NCBI RefSeq assembly: GCF_002874535.1
Contig: NZ_CP025025.1
Span: 1,287,526 to 1,351,525, forward strand
From: Mesobacillus jeotgali
GTDB lineage: Bacteria; Bacillota; Bacilli; Bacillales; Cytobacillaceae
DNA: 64,000 nucleotides
Direction: 5' to 3'
Shown: positions 1 through 8,376 of the stretch, one piece after another
Layout: every line of letters starts with the position of its first letter
How positions within the stretch are numbered: the first letter of the stretch is position 1
The notes under the pieces: model-generated
What the model saw: the letters and a program-made list of their open reading frames with translations, nothing else
What the model was told of the DNA's origin: nothing
The model's database searches: none
Program-made: the position numbers and the translations under genes

Positions 1-2
1 GC

Positions 3-629
3 GAGGAGCCTGCCGATGATGTAGTCGCTGAAGAGCCAGCGGAGGAAGACGCGGAAGAAGGGTCTGAGGAAGAAGACGTTGTAAGTGAAGATCCTTTCGA
101 AGAAATCGAAGGAATGCTCAGACAGAATATCATTGCATTGAAAGCTGCTATGGAACACGTTGGCAATGACAATGCAAGAGCACAGCTTCAAAAGAACATT
201 GACAAAACATACGCTAAGATGGCAAAGAAATTGGCTAAATTAGAAGAAAAGTATGCTGAGAAGCCTGTTGAAGAAGAAGAAACAACTGAGCCAGTAGAAT
301 TAGAACCAGTGGTTGAGTCAGATCTTCTGCCTGCTGATGAAACACCAGTTGTTGAAGAGCCTGCTGAAGAAACAATGCCTGTAAATGACGACACAGCTGT
401 AGTACCGGTAGTATCACCAAAAGCTGAAAAAGAAAAAGCTAAACAAGAGCGTAAAGCACAAAAGGCTGCTGAAAAACAGGAACGCAAGGAAGCTAAACAG
501 CAAAAGAAAGAAGAAAAACACCAGGCTAAGCAAGATAAGAAACAAGAAAAGAATTCAAAGAAACATGAAAATAAAGGCAATGGAAATGGCAAAGGTAACG
601 GTAACGGAAAAGGTAATGATAAAAACTAA
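3..629 (+). CDS. Low-complexity protein with Gly/Asn/Lys tail, DUF5667-like (5' truncated)
   Basis: The frame is open to the left edge of the window, so the start lies outside and at least 208 residues are visible. The visible part begins with an acidic Glu/Asp/Pro/Ala stretch. A helical segment of about 55 residues rich in Ala, Lys and Gln follows, resembling the end of DUF5667 proteins (recalled, not searched). Next come a Pro/Glu/Val linker and a very basic Lys/Gln/Glu helix, and the protein ends in a Gly-Asn-Lys repeat tail. The tail resembles that of the RsgI protein two genes downstream. A hairpin terminator follows, so the gene is probably not co-transcribed with sigI. The function is unknown; an envelope-associated role is inferred from the composition and the tail. 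Confidence 0.7.
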   Translation, partial: EEPADDVVAEEPAEEDAEEGSEEEDVVSEDPFEEIEGMLRQNIIALKAAMEHVGNDNARAQLQKNIDKTYAKMAKKLAKLEEKYAEKPVEEEETTEPVELEPVVESDLLPADETPVVEEPAEETMPVNDDTAVVPVVSPKAEKEKAKQERKAQKAAEKQERKEAKQQKKEEKHQAKQDKKQEKNSKKHENKGNGNGKGNGNGKGNDKN

Positions 630-651
630 TCCATAAAGAACAATAGACTCG

Positions 652-680
652 AAAAGGTAGCCTTATGTGGCTATCTTTTC
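652..680 (+). terminator. Intrinsic terminator after the DUF5667-like gene
   Basis: Arms AAAAGGTAGCC and GGCTATCTTTT pair with one G-U across a six-base loop; the downstream arm ends in four T. It separates the first gene from sigI. Confidence 0.7.
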
Positions 681-738
681 ACTGCCTAACCACAGAAAGA
701 TAAATTGACAGTCATGATATAATGTGGGGAGGAAAGAG

Positions 739-1494
739 GTGAGGCTATTGCTAAGTTTATTGTTCATGGCAAAGAAAAAGCGAAGACCACTGGAAGAAAC
801 TGTAGAGAAAATCCACCAGGGGGATGCTGCTTTAAGAGAAGAATTAATTGATTCTTATAAGCCATTTATCGCGAAGACTGTTTCGTCTGTCTGCAAGAGA
901 TACATACATGAATCGGACGATGAATTTAGCATTGGTCTCATCGCATTCAATGAGGCAATCCAAAAATATTCATCTGAAAAAGGAAATTCATTATTAAGTT
1001 TTGCAGAAGTCATGATTAAGCGGAGGGTCATTGATTATATCCGACAGCAGAGCCGGAATCAAAACCTCAGCTTCAATATATCAAACGATCCAAATGAGGA
1101 AGAACAGCAAAGATCGACCATTGAGGATGAGCTTTCTCTTGATGATTTTCGTAAAAAGACAGAACAGGAACTAAGAAGAGAAGAGATCATCCAATTCCAA
1201 GCAGTATTAAAAGACTTTGATTTGTCTTTCCAGGATTTGCTCGAACAGTCTCCTAAGCATGCGGATGCCCGCAAAAATGCGATGCTGGTTGCAAAATCAA
1301 TGGTTGAGAATGAGGAACTAAAGAATTTGCTCCTGGAAAAAAAGAGGCTGCCAATCAAGCAATTGGAAGACATGGTCAAAGTCAGCAGAAAAACCATAGA
1401 GAGAAACAGAAAATATATTATAGCTATTGCACTTATTTTAATTGGGGATTATGTATATTTAAAGGATTATATTAAAGGGGTGTTAGAGACATGA
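739..1494 (+). CDS. sigI: RNA polymerase sigma factor SigI
   Basis: SigI is a sigma-70-family factor that in B. subtilis responds to heat and envelope stress and is held in check by the membrane protein RsgI. The core motif around residues 30-70 (KPFIAKTVSSVCKRYI, then DDEFSIGLIAFNEAIQKY) matches SigI region 2, and the C-terminal third has a region-4-like helix-turn-helix. I chose the GTG at 739, six bases after GGGGAGG, giving 251 residues, the usual length. A longer frame opens at a GTG at 724, but that start would lie inside the ribosome binding site. The stop overlaps the rsgI start by four bases, indicating translational coupling with its anti-sigma factor. Confidence 0.92.
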   Translation: MRLLLSLLFMAKKKRRPLEETVEKIHQGDAALREELIDSYKPFIAKTVSSVCKRYIHESDDEFSIGLIAFNEAIQKYSSEKGNSLLSFAEVMIKRRVIDYIRQQSRNQNLSFNISNDPNEEEQQRSTIEDELSLDDFRKKTEQELRREEIIQFQAVLKDFDLSFQDLLEQSPKHADARKNAMLVAKSMVENEELKNLLLEKKRLPIKQLEDMVKVSRKTIERNRKYIIAIALILIGDYVYLKDYIKGVLET

Positions 1495-2564
1495 GAAAAG
1501 GGGTTATCCTTGAAATCAATGATCTTTACCTAACATTGTTGACCCCCGAAGGCGAGTTTTTACGGGCCCGAAAGCTTCAACAAGATTATCAGGTAGGAGA
1601 AGAAATTCATTTTTTTCCAGAAACGCTAACTGTTAAAAAGAAAAGAATCAATCTATCGTTTTTAAATAGCGTTAAGGCAAGGAGTATTGCGCTTGCAGCA
1701 GTATTTATGATTGCCATGACTGCGCTAGTTCCTACGTACCAAAACGGACAGGTTTACGCATATATGTCCATTGATGTAAATCCAAGCAATGAATTGGCAG
1801 TCAATGATGATTTAAAGGTCCTTCGTATGAAAGGGTATAATCCTGAAGGGGAAGAAATCATTAAGGAATTAAAAGACTGGAAAAAGAAAGATGCAGCTTT
1901 GGTTGCAGAGATGGTCATTGAGGAAATCAAGGATGAAGGTTTCTTAAAACAAGAAAAAGACGTTGTCATCGCGACTGTTCATAATAAGAAAGCTAAAGAA
2001 TCTGTGGACCAAAAACTTGAAAAGAAGATATCAGAAATAAAAAAATCAACACAAATTGATAATTTGAATCTTAAGGTGATGGAAGCAACAATTGAAGACA
2101 GGGAAAAGGCACAAAAGCAGGGTGTTACAACTGGCGTATACAAAGAAAAGCAAAAGGATACGCTGAAGCCTGCTGGTAAGCCGGATGAAAAGGAAAAAGC
2201 CAAACCAGAGCCTGGAAAGAAAGATCCTGTCCCTACTGTTGTCCCACAGCCTGAAAAGAAGGAACCACCAGGTCAGGTGAAGAAAAAAGATCCTCAGGTT
2301 CCAAAAGAACCAAACAAGGAGGAACCGCCTGCACAAGATAAAGCCAAAGGAAATAAAAGTTCCGGAAAGAACGGTAATGGCCAGGGTAACAACAAGAATT
2401 GGCAGGGTAACAACAACAAACATGCTGATAAAGGCAATAGCCATAAAAATGGTCAAAGCAAAAAACAATATAATGCTGAAAAAAAGTCTAACAACCAACA
2501 AGGCCCCAGAAGTGACAACAGGGGGCAATCCGGGAAAAATAAAGACAATCCTGGAAAGAAATAA
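1491..2564 (+). CDS. rsgI: Anti-sigma-I factor RsgI
   Basis: This is a membrane-spanning anti-sigma factor that sequesters SigI. The N-terminal ~55 residues form the cytoplasmic RsgI_N sigma-binding domain. A single hydrophobic segment lies at about residues 66-85 (SIALAAVFMIAMTALVP), followed by an extracellular conserved domain (SIDVNPSNELAVN at about 93-105). From about residue 220 the protein is a low-complexity Pro/Lys/Glu linker and then an Asn/Gly/Lys/Gln-rich tail. The 4-bp overlap with sigI shows that sensor and sigma factor are made together. The tail may contact cell wall polymers; no carbohydrate-binding domain like those of clostridial RsgI proteins is visible. Confidence 0.9.
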   Translation: MRKGVILEINDLYLTLLTPEGEFLRARKLQQDYQVGEEIHFFPETLTVKKKRINLSFLNSVKARSIALAAVFMIAMTALVPTYQNGQVYAYMSIDVNPSNELAVNDDLKVLRMKGYNPEGEEIIKELKDWKKKDAALVAEMVIEEIKDEGFLKQEKDVVIATVHNKKAKESVDQKLEKKISEIKKSTQIDNLNLKVMEATIEDREKAQKQGVTTGVYKEKQKDTLKPAGKPDEKEKAKPEPGKKDPVPTVVPQPEKKEPPGQVKKKDPQVPKEPNKEEPPAQDKAKGNKSSGKNGNGQGNNKNWQGNNNKHADKGNSHKNGQSKKQYNAEKKSNNQQGPRSDNRGQSGKNKDNPGKK

Positions 2565-2572
2565 TTAATTTT

Positions 2573-2602
2573 AAAAGTCCGGAATTTAATCCGGACTTTT
2601 TT
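2573..2602 (+). terminator. Terminator of the sigI-rsgI operon
   Basis: Arms AAAAGTCCGGA and TCCGGACTTTT followed by further T residues, starting 8 bases after the rsgI stop. Confidence 0.85.
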
Positions 2603-2668
2603 CCATGTTCATATTCAATTGTTTATGGAGATAGTGGATATGCTATATACAATAACTACTCCAACAAT

Positions 2669-2872
2669 TTATTGCTGGTTTTGACCAGACATCTGCGCCT
2701 GGGCTTGCTTAACAAGGCGTTTAGTGATTTCTCCTCCGACTGAGCCATTTGCTCTTGATACTGTATCGGATCCAAGATTCACTCCAAATTCCTGAGCAAT
2801 CTCATATTTAACCTGGTCCATGAACTGTTCAACGCCAGGAACCAGCAATTTATTTGAATTACGAGCCATCAT
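2669..2872 (-). CDS. sspD: Small acid-soluble spore protein, alpha/beta type
   Basis: This family of small DNA-binding proteins saturates spore DNA and protects it from UV and heat. The sequence contains the hallmark [17 protein letters not shown] with the GPR protease site (cut after the E of YEIAQEF), then [15 protein letters not shown]. Two adjacent ATGs (2872 and 2869) lie 6 and 9 bases after GAGGAG; homologues start at the second, which begins MARNSNKLL. The position between rsgI and a Ktr subunit matches B. subtilis sspD. Expression in the forespore by SigG is expected from the family; no clear SigG promoter was confirmed by eye. Confidence 0.93.
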   Translation of the reverse strand: MMARNSNKLLVPGVEQFMDQVKYEIAQEFGVNLGSDTVSRANGSVGGEITKRLVKQAQAQMSGQNQQ

Positions 2873-2890
2873 TATCAACTCCTCTGTTAG

Positions 2891-2916
2891 TATACAGAGA
2901 AAAATTTCTCTGTATA
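2891..2916. repeat. Perfect 12-bp inverted repeat upstream of sspD
   Basis: Arms TATACAGAGAAA and TTTCTCTGTATA are separated by two A residues. It lies 19 bases upstream of the sspD start region, in the untranslated leader or promoter, and has no T-tract terminator character. It could be an operator or an mRNA-stabilising hairpin at the 5' end of the transcript. Confidence 0.75.
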
Positions 2917-3142
2917 GATAGTTTGAGCATTGCAGGTAAATTCATAAGTGGTAATCTTTTATACTTTTGGATAATGTTTACCTGATTTCTGGTACTATTA
3001 AAGCTCATCGGTGGTGTTAAACACTGTTGATTCATGCAGAAGGTAATATGGATGGATGGAAACTGCAAGAAAGTACTTTATTAATCATATGATATTCTTT
3101 ATCATAGGTATGTAAATGAATCAGGGCTGAAAGGAATCAATT

Positions 3143-4498
3143 ATGTGGATTAATATTAGAAGAAGGTTGAACAAATTATCTCCTGCGCAAATTATCGTAG
3201 CTTATTATTTGATTGCGGTAATTGTCTCGATGAGCTTATTAAGTTTGCCTATTGCCATACAGCCCGGGGCAAAGTGGTCTTTCATGGATGCGTTATTCAC
3301 TGCCGCAAGTGCTGTCAGTGTTACTGGACTTTCAGTAATAACGGTACGTGATACTTTTACTGTACCGGGAATCTTTATCCTCATGTTCGTCCTGCAGTTC
3401 GGCGGGATTGGTGTCATGGCGCTTGGCACATTCTTCTGGTTAATTATAAGGAAGAAAATTGGGCTGAAGGAACGCAGATTAATCATGATGGACCAGAACC
3501 AGACTTCTATGTCAGGGCTCGTGAAGATGCTGAAAGAAATTCTGGTCATTATCGTCATAATTGAATTAATTGGTGCACTGCTATTAGGAATATATTTCTT
3601 AAAATACTTTCCGACATGGCAAGAAGCATTTCTTCATGGTTTGTTTGCATCTGTCAGTGCTACAACCAATGGAGGGTTTGATATTACCGGAGCTTCACTG
3701 ATCCCGTATGCACAGGATTATTTTGTAGTTACAATCAATATGCTATTGATTACTCTTGGCGCAATTGGTTTTCCTGTGCTGGTTGAATTGAAAAGCTTCC
3801 TGTTCAGAAGCAAAAAAAATGGTCCGTTCCGTTTCTCACTATTTCTTAAGATTACTACTCTTACTTTCCTTGGCCTCCTTATTTTCGGAACCGTTGCAAT
3901 ATGGGGACTGGAATATAATCATTTTTTATCCGATAAGTCTCTGTTGGATTCATTCTTTTATGCTTTCTTCCAGTCCACGACAACCAGAAGTGGTGGTTTG
4001 GCGACAATGGATGTGAATGATTTTACTGACCCTACATTATTCCTGATGGCAGCTTTGATGTTTATCGGGGCATCACCGAGTTCGGTCGGCGGAGGAATCC
4101 GAACAACAACTTTTGCGATAAATCTCTTGTTCCTTTACCACTTTGCGCGAGGAAGGCGTGCAATCAGGGTATTTAACAGAGAGTTGCACCAGGATGATAT
4201 AATCAAGTCTTTGGTTGTTTCCATCATGGCTGTACTTATATGTTTCTTTGCAGTCCTTATTCTAATGGTTACAGAGAATCAATCACTATTGGCAATCATT
4301 TTTGAAGTTGCATCTGCTTTCGGAACAACAGGCTTATCTATGGGCATCACTCCAGAGCTTTCGGCGATCGGAAAAATGGTCCTAATAATATTGATGTTCA
4401 TCGGAAGAGTTGGAGTCATATCCTTCTTGTTGATCATTGGCGGTAAAACAGAAAAAGAAAGCATCCATTATCCAAAGGAACGTGTGATAATTGGTTAA
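3143..4498 (+). CDS. ktrD: Potassium uptake channel subunit of the Ktr/Trk family
   Basis: This is a membrane pore subunit of a Na+-dependent K+ uptake system that works with a cytoplasmic RCK subunit (KtrC in B. subtilis, not in this window). The four pore loops are visible: AVSVTGLSV near residue 58, ATTNGGFD near 175, STTTRSGGLA near 280 and GTTGLSMG near 395, each with the conserved selectivity-filter Gly. Hydrophobic segments occur throughout, consistent with four M1-P-M2 repeats. The length of 451 residues is normal. Assignment to KtrD rather than KtrB rests on the position beside sspD, as in B. subtilis. AAAGGAA precedes the ATG. Confidence 0.88.
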   Translation: MWINIRRRLNKLSPAQIIVAYYLIAVIVSMSLLSLPIAIQPGAKWSFMDALFTAASAVSVTGLSVITVRDTFTVPGIFILMFVLQFGGIGVMALGTFFWLIIRKKIGLKERRLIMMDQNQTSMSGLVKMLKEILVIIVIIELIGALLLGIYFLKYFPTWQEAFLHGLFASVSATTNGGFDITGASLIPYAQDYFVVTINMLLITLGAIGFPVLVELKSFLFRSKKNGPFRFSLFLKITTLTFLGLLIFGTVAIWGLEYNHFLSDKSLLDSFFYAFFQSTTTRSGGLATMDVNDFTDPTLFLMAALMFIGASPSSVGGGIRTTTFAINLLFLYHFARGRRAIRVFNRELHQDDIIKSLVVSIMAVLICFFAVLILMVTENQSLLAIIFEVASAFGTTGLSMGITPELSAIGKMVLIILMFIGRVGVISFLLIIGGKTEKESIHYPKERVIIG

Positions 4499-4508
4499 TG
4501 GTTAATAT

Positions 4509-4538
4509 CAAAAAATCCGGGCTACCCCGGATTTTTTT
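4509..4538. terminator. Bidirectional terminator between ktrD and the DUF3905-like gene
   Basis: AAAAAATCCGGG and CCCGGATTTTTT flank a short loop, with A-runs on one side and T-runs on the other, so it can stop transcription from both directions. Confidence 0.8.
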
Positions 4539-4602
4539 TATTTTACTATTTAATGATTTTCTTCGAAGTATGCCTGGCTCTCATCGTCGCAGTGTGCTTA
4601 TA

Positions 4603-4950
4603 TTAATCCTGGCCTTTGCTCACATCTTTTGTAGGGTGCATGAATGGATAGGCTTTTGGCTTTCTTTTTTCCTCGAGAAGATCCCTGTTTTCAGCTGTGT
4701 TCCACCCTATATCATTAGTAGGGTGTACCCACTCATCGCCAGCCATGACTGCTGGATCAGTCTCGTCAGTCCAATTTTCAAGCGGTGAGTTTTCAGATGA
4801 GTAAAGACTGTCTCCGATGATGACTCCATGCTCGTTCTTGAATGGAGGTTTCATTTCTATACCAGTATCTTTAAAACTCGGAGCATTTATTTGATGAGGC
4901 ATGGTTTCCTCGATATCCAGTGGTTTTAGTTCCCGATCTTTTTTTGCCAT
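4603..4950 (-). CDS. Conserved Bacillus protein, DUF3905-like
   Basis: This is a 115-residue soluble, hydrophilic protein with no signal peptide or membrane segment. Motifs such as MPHQINAPSF, GVIIGDSLYSS and AGDEWVHPTNDIGWNT match what I recall of DUF3905 proteins of spore formers. A good ribosome binding site (GGAGGAG on the minus strand) precedes the ATG. It stands alone between two terminators. The function is unknown; a link to sporulation is only suggested by the spread of the family. Confidence 0.75.
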   Translation of the reverse strand: MAKKDRELKPLDIEETMPHQINAPSFKDTGIEMKPPFKNEHGVIIGDSLYSSENSPLENWTDETDPAVMAGDEWVHPTNDIGWNTAENRDLLEEKRKPKAYPFMHPTKDVSKGQD

Positions 4951-5087
4951 TTCAGCTCCTCCTTTTTGAGCTTATTTTTTGTCATATGCTGAATTTTATT
5001 AGGGAGTTCCTTTTGTAAAATTAGGTAATCAAATCAGTACATAGCAAATCGCCGATTGAAAAAAATAGTAATATGGAGGTGGTAAGA

Positions 5088-5249
5088 ATGGCTAAAAGGA
5101 AGGCAGAAAGAAATGCTTTGGCTAAATATACAAACACACCTAAGAAAAACCTTCAGGAAAGCGAATTTTCTGCAGAGTTTGCCCATGGTGAAGATCCAGG
5201 CAAATTTGCTAACAGAAATTCAAAGCAGGGCAGGAAAGGAAGATCGTGA
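5088..5249 (+). CDS. Small basic spore-type protein with GPR-like motif
   Basis: A 53-residue very basic protein (starts MAKRKAERNALAKYTNTPKK) with an ATG preceded by GGAGGTGG. In the middle it carries ESEFSAEFAHGEDPGKF, which resembles the germination protease recognition site of spore proteins (for example TEFASET in gamma-type proteins). The stop codon overlaps the next start by one base. The protein resembles neither alpha/beta nor classical gamma SASPs over its full length. A spore-core role is inferred from size, charge and motif only. Confidence 0.7.
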   Translation: MAKRKAERNALAKYTNTPKKNLQESEFSAEFAHGEDPGKFANRNSKQGRKGRS

Positions 5250-5392
5250 TGAAAAAGCATGAAGGTCGGCACCAAAAGCCAATGAACGTTGAATTTGGCA
5301 TGGAATTTGGCGATATTAATGCAGGTAAGCTTTATGAGATCCCTTTTAATAGTAAAAAGACGAAAAATAAAGCAGACAAAGAGTGTCAATAA
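5249..5392 (+). CDS. Small protein, possible paralogue of the upstream spore-type protein
   Basis: A 47-residue frame (MKKHEGRHQKPMNVEFGMEF...) begins inside the stop codon of the preceding gene (TGATG arrangement) and ends just before a terminator. The central VEFGMEFGDINAGK aligns with SEFSAEFAHGEDPGK of its neighbour, suggesting a duplicated pair. It has no strong ribosome binding site of its own except the GGAAAGGAAG in the end of the upstream gene, which fits coupled translation. The function is unknown. Confidence 0.55.
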   Translation: MKKHEGRHQKPMNVEFGMEFGDINAGKLYEIPFNSKKTKNKADKECQ

Positions 5393-5406
5393 AATCGAGC
5401 AAAATA

Positions 5407-5432
5407 AAAGCCGGCTATGTTAAGCCGGCTTT
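5407..5432. terminator. Bidirectional terminator
   Basis: AAAGCCGGCT / AGCCGGCTTT with a six-base loop. It overlaps the stop codon of the radical SAM gene on the minus strand and follows the small plus-strand gene pair. Confidence 0.85.
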
Positions 5433-7180
5433 AAATCTTCCATCTTAAAAGTGAAAAACTGAGGAGTGTTCAATTTTGAATCGAAATAAACAAGCATATA
5501 GGAAGGGGAATAATCAATCTCTCCATCTTCAATAAACCTCTCGAGGTCAATGGTAATATCCTCAAGGAGAGTATGCTTATATAATTCCTTTTCACTAATG
5601 TTCAGCTCAGAGTACTGATTGCCAAGGGCATCAGGCTTCTGGATGATGCCACGGTAAAGGTCTGACCGCTCCTGTTTGTCAAGACTCAGTTCCCACCAAG
5701 GCTTGCGTGGCTTATGTTTCATGCTGGCAAGATAATCATATTTCATCAAACTCTCGATTGCTTCTAAATTCTCTACACCTTTTTCTTGAAGGAAATTGAA
5801 TAGTCTTTTGAATAAGTCCTCCAGCTGATGTCCAATTCGGGACCAGCCTCTTGTTTCCCAATAAGAGCCGAAATCCTGGAAGAAATCAAATGGTGATGGA
5901 AAAACCTTTGTGACTAGATATTCAACGGTAAGATCCATTCGGTGGTCATTCCAATATTTTTCGAGTACATCTTCAACCTGCTTGATCTTGATGATGTCGT
6001 TGAAATCAAGGACATTGTTCCCAAGGATTTCATATGGTGAATGATCCATATAAACATAATCATGCTGGTCAGCCCGCAGTCTCAATCCAGTCCCTCTCAG
6101 CATTTTCAGGAAGCCAAGCTGCAATTCTTCAGGCCGCATTGCAAACACATCATTAAATGTTTTTTTGAACGAGTGATAATCTTCTTCCGGCAAACCAGCA
6201 ATTAAATCAAGGTGCTGGTCAATCTTGCCGCCTTCCTTGACCATTGTCACTGTACGCTTTAGCTTATCGAAATTCTGTTTTCTCATCACCAATTCATTTG
6301 TATAATCATTAGTCGACTGTACGCCAATTTCAAAACGGAATAATCCTGCAGGCGCTTCCTGGTTCAGAAATTCAATGACCTCAGGGCGCATGATATCAGC
6401 GGTGATTTCGAATTGGAACACAGTACCAGGAAGATGCTCATCAATCAGGAACCGGAACATTTCCATTGCGTAGCTTCGACTAATATTGAATGTCCTGTCA
6501 ACGAATTTAATTGTTTTCGCACCATTCGCCATTAGATAACGGATATCTTCCTTAACCTTCTCCCTGTCGAAGTAGCGGACACCGACTTCAATGGAGGAGA
6601 GACAAAACTGGCAGCTGAAAGGACAGCCGCGACTCGTTTCAAGATAAGTTACCCTTTTAGAGAGATGGGGGAGATCTTCTTCAAAACGATATGGAGATGG
6701 AAGTTCTTTTAAATCCAGTTTATTGCGTTGGGGATTCATTAGGATGCCGGCCCCTTTTCGATAGGCTATCCCGGGCACTTCTGAAAAATCAGCTCCTGAA
6801 TCTATGGCAGAAAGAAGCTGCTTTAATGTCTGTTCACCTTCGCCGATGACGATGAAGTCAAACTCTGTTACTTCCTTCATCCAATTTTGAACATCATAGG
6901 TAACTTCGGGGCCACCAGCGATAATTTTGATATCAGGGTTGATCTTTTTGATCATCTTGATGACTTTAATACTTTCTTCGATATTCCAAATATAGCAGCT
7001 GAATCCAATGACATCAGGTTGCTTTTGAATTAAATCTGAGACAATATTGATCACAGGATCTTTGATTGTATACTCAACCAGATTTACATCATACTCAGGC
7101 TGGGCATATGCCTTAAGATACCTGATCGCAAGATTTGTGTGTATATATTTCGCGTTAAGCGTTGTTAAAACAATATTCAT
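5420..7180 (-). CDS. B12-binding domain radical SAM protein with DUF4080 C-terminus
   Basis: This is a 586-residue predicted Fe-S radical SAM enzyme of unknown substrate. The N-terminal ~130 residues form a cobalamin-binding-like Rossmann domain (VIGFSCYIWNIE, IIAGGPEVTYDV, VIGEGEQTL). The radical SAM domain follows, with the cluster motif C186-x3-C190-x2-C193 in SRGCPFSCQFC, and then a DUF4080-type C-terminal region from about residue 380. The frame is open further upstream, but the ATG at 7180 has a clear GGAG site, matches the family start MNIVL, and the upstream extension is unlike the family. It is a monocistronic minus-strand gene. Confidence 0.87.
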   Translation of the reverse strand: MNIVLTTLNAKYIHTNLAIRYLKAYAQPEYDVNLVEYTIKDPVINIVSDLIQKQPDVIGFSCYIWNIEESIKVIKMIKKINPDIKIIAGGPEVTYDVQNWMKEVTEFDFIVIGEGEQTLKQLLSAIDSGADFSEVPGIAYRKGAGILMNPQRNKLDLKELPSPYRFEEDLPHLSKRVTYLETSRGCPFSCQFCLSSIEVGVRYFDREKVKEDIRYLMANGAKTIKFVDRTFNISRSYAMEMFRFLIDEHLPGTVFQFEITADIMRPEVIEFLNQEAPAGLFRFEIGVQSTNDYTNELVMRKQNFDKLKRTVTMVKEGGKIDQHLDLIAGLPEEDYHSFKKTFNDVFAMRPEELQLGFLKMLRGTGLRLRADQHDYVYMDHSPYEILGNNVLDFNDIIKIKQVEDVLEKYWNDHRMDLTVEYLVTKVFPSPFDFFQDFGSYWETRGWSRIGHQLEDLFKRLFNFLQEKGVENLEAIESLMKYDYLASMKHKPRKPWWELSLDKQERSDLYRGIIQKPDALGNQYSELNISEKELYKHTLLEDITIDLERFIEDGEIDYSPSYMLVYFDSKLNTPQFFTFKMEDLKPA

Positions 7181-7281
7181 TAAAAAAATCTCCTTTATAA
7201 AAATCCAGCAGCAAATCAACTTTAAATTATATCTCAGTTTGGACAAAAAAGACAGGTTGAATGCAGTTGAAGAATAAGGAA

Positions 7282-7313
7282 AAGAGCCATTCCTTAAGGA
7301 ATGGCTCTTGCTA
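7282..7313 (-). terminator. Terminator of the acyltransferase gene
   Basis: Perfect 12-bp arms AAGAGCCATTCC / GGAATGGCTCTT with loop TTAA. On the minus strand the hairpin is followed by TTCC rather than a long T-run, so it is a moderate terminator. Confidence 0.65.
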
Positions 7314-7332
7314 GTGCTTATATTAGGAAGTG

Positions 7333-8376
7333 TTAACTGCTCAACAGCTTCCTCCTATAAAACCTCAGGATGGCTGTGAACCGGCTTTTTAGGCGGTTGA
7401 TTCCTGAGGTTTTAAACTCGATCAGTGGTTGCGCTAATGCTGCTGCGTACTTGCTGGACAACAGGAAAGTCAAGAGCAGTGCGATGACTGCAAGCAAAAG
7501 GATTCGTTCAGGACTATGGAAGAAGTTCTGAACTTCGCTTTCGCGGAAGGTTCGTACAAAAAATCCATGCAGCAGATATACATAAAGTGTATTTTTACCC
7601 AGGTCTGTAAAGAAATATTGCTTCTTCGGAACAATTGTCAAGAAACTGAACACCATCAGCAAGCTTAATAAGTAAAAGCCTAAACGAGTGAACATGCTTG
7701 ATAATGAAGCTGCTTCCATCAATGAGTAAGGCTTAGAACCAAGAAGCCATTTATAGTCTATATCTGGATTAAAATAAAATCCTAAAAATACTATTGCGAA
7801 GGTCACGAATGCTCCAACTTTGAAGGCTGGTCTGGTCAATGTTTTGATATGGTCCTTCGTCAAATGGTAACCAAGCAAGAACAAGGGAAAGAAAACAAAG
7901 GTTCTTGAAAGGCTTAGATAGTTGGATACCCAATCTATATACCCGACACCTAATCCCAGGCCAAAAGCAATCAACAGTCCAGCAGGTGCGTTAAGTTTTG
8001 AAAAAACAATAAGCATAACGTTCCAGCAGAATAAGCTGATCAAAAACCATAGAGACCAATGTGGATTCAGCGGATCCATCGTAAAAGTAGACTTGCTGTA
8101 AAGAAAATAATAGAAAATGGAATAAATCAGCTGAAAAATAAAGTATGGCAGTATCAACTTTTTGGCAATTTTCATTACATAGCCTTTTTTATTGAAGCCT
8201 CTCGCAAAAAATCCAGAAACAAGGATAAAGGCTGGCATATGGAATGTATAAATGACTTTGTAAATATTGTAAATCATTTCATTGTCTTCAATGAACGAGC
8301 GCAAAAGATGGCCAAATACGACGAAAAAAATCAAGATGAACTTGGCATTGTCAAAGTAGTAATCTCGTTGTTTCAT
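7333..8376 (-). CDS. ykrP: Acyltransferase family 3 membrane protein (YkrP-like)
   Basis: This is a multi-spanning membrane protein of 347 residues with the acyltransferase-3 signature. The N-terminal DNAKFILIFFVVFGHLL contains the conserved His, TFHMPAFILVSGFFA follows, and about ten hydrophobic segments run to residue 310. The family transfers acyl groups to surface polysaccharides or small molecules; the substrate here is unknown. B. subtilis has a similar gene, ykrP, between ktrD and kinE, the same place as here. The strong ribosome binding site AAGGGAGG precedes the ATG. Confidence 0.82.
   Translation of the reverse strand: MKQRDYYFDNAKFILIFFVVFGHLLRSFIEDNEMIYNIYKVIYTFHMPAFILVSGFFARGFNKKGYVMKIAKKLILPYFIFQLIYSIFYYFLYSKSTFTMDPLNPHWSLWFLISLFCWNVMLIVFSKLNAPAGLLIAFGLGLGVGYIDWVSNYLSLSRTFVFFPLFLLGYHLTKDHIKTLTRPAFKVGAFVTFAIVFLGFYFNPDIDYKWLLGSKPYSLMEAASLSSMFTRLGFYLLSLLMVFSFLTIVPKKQYFFTDLGKNTLYVYLLHGFFVRTFRESEVQNFFHSPERILLLAVIALLLTFLLSSKYAAALAQPLIEFKTSGINRLKSRFTAILRFYRRKLLSS

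Noticed and set aside
705-723. TTGACA plus TATAAT as a SigA promoter for sigI
   Set aside because: The two hexamers at 705-710 and 718-723 are only seven bases apart, so they cannot be one promoter; the -10-like hexamer also overlaps the ribosome binding region.
4498-4788. Plus-strand frame of 96 residues after ktrD
   Set aside because: It lies in the terminator and then antisense to the DUF3905-like gene, which has a good ribosome binding site and family-like sequence.
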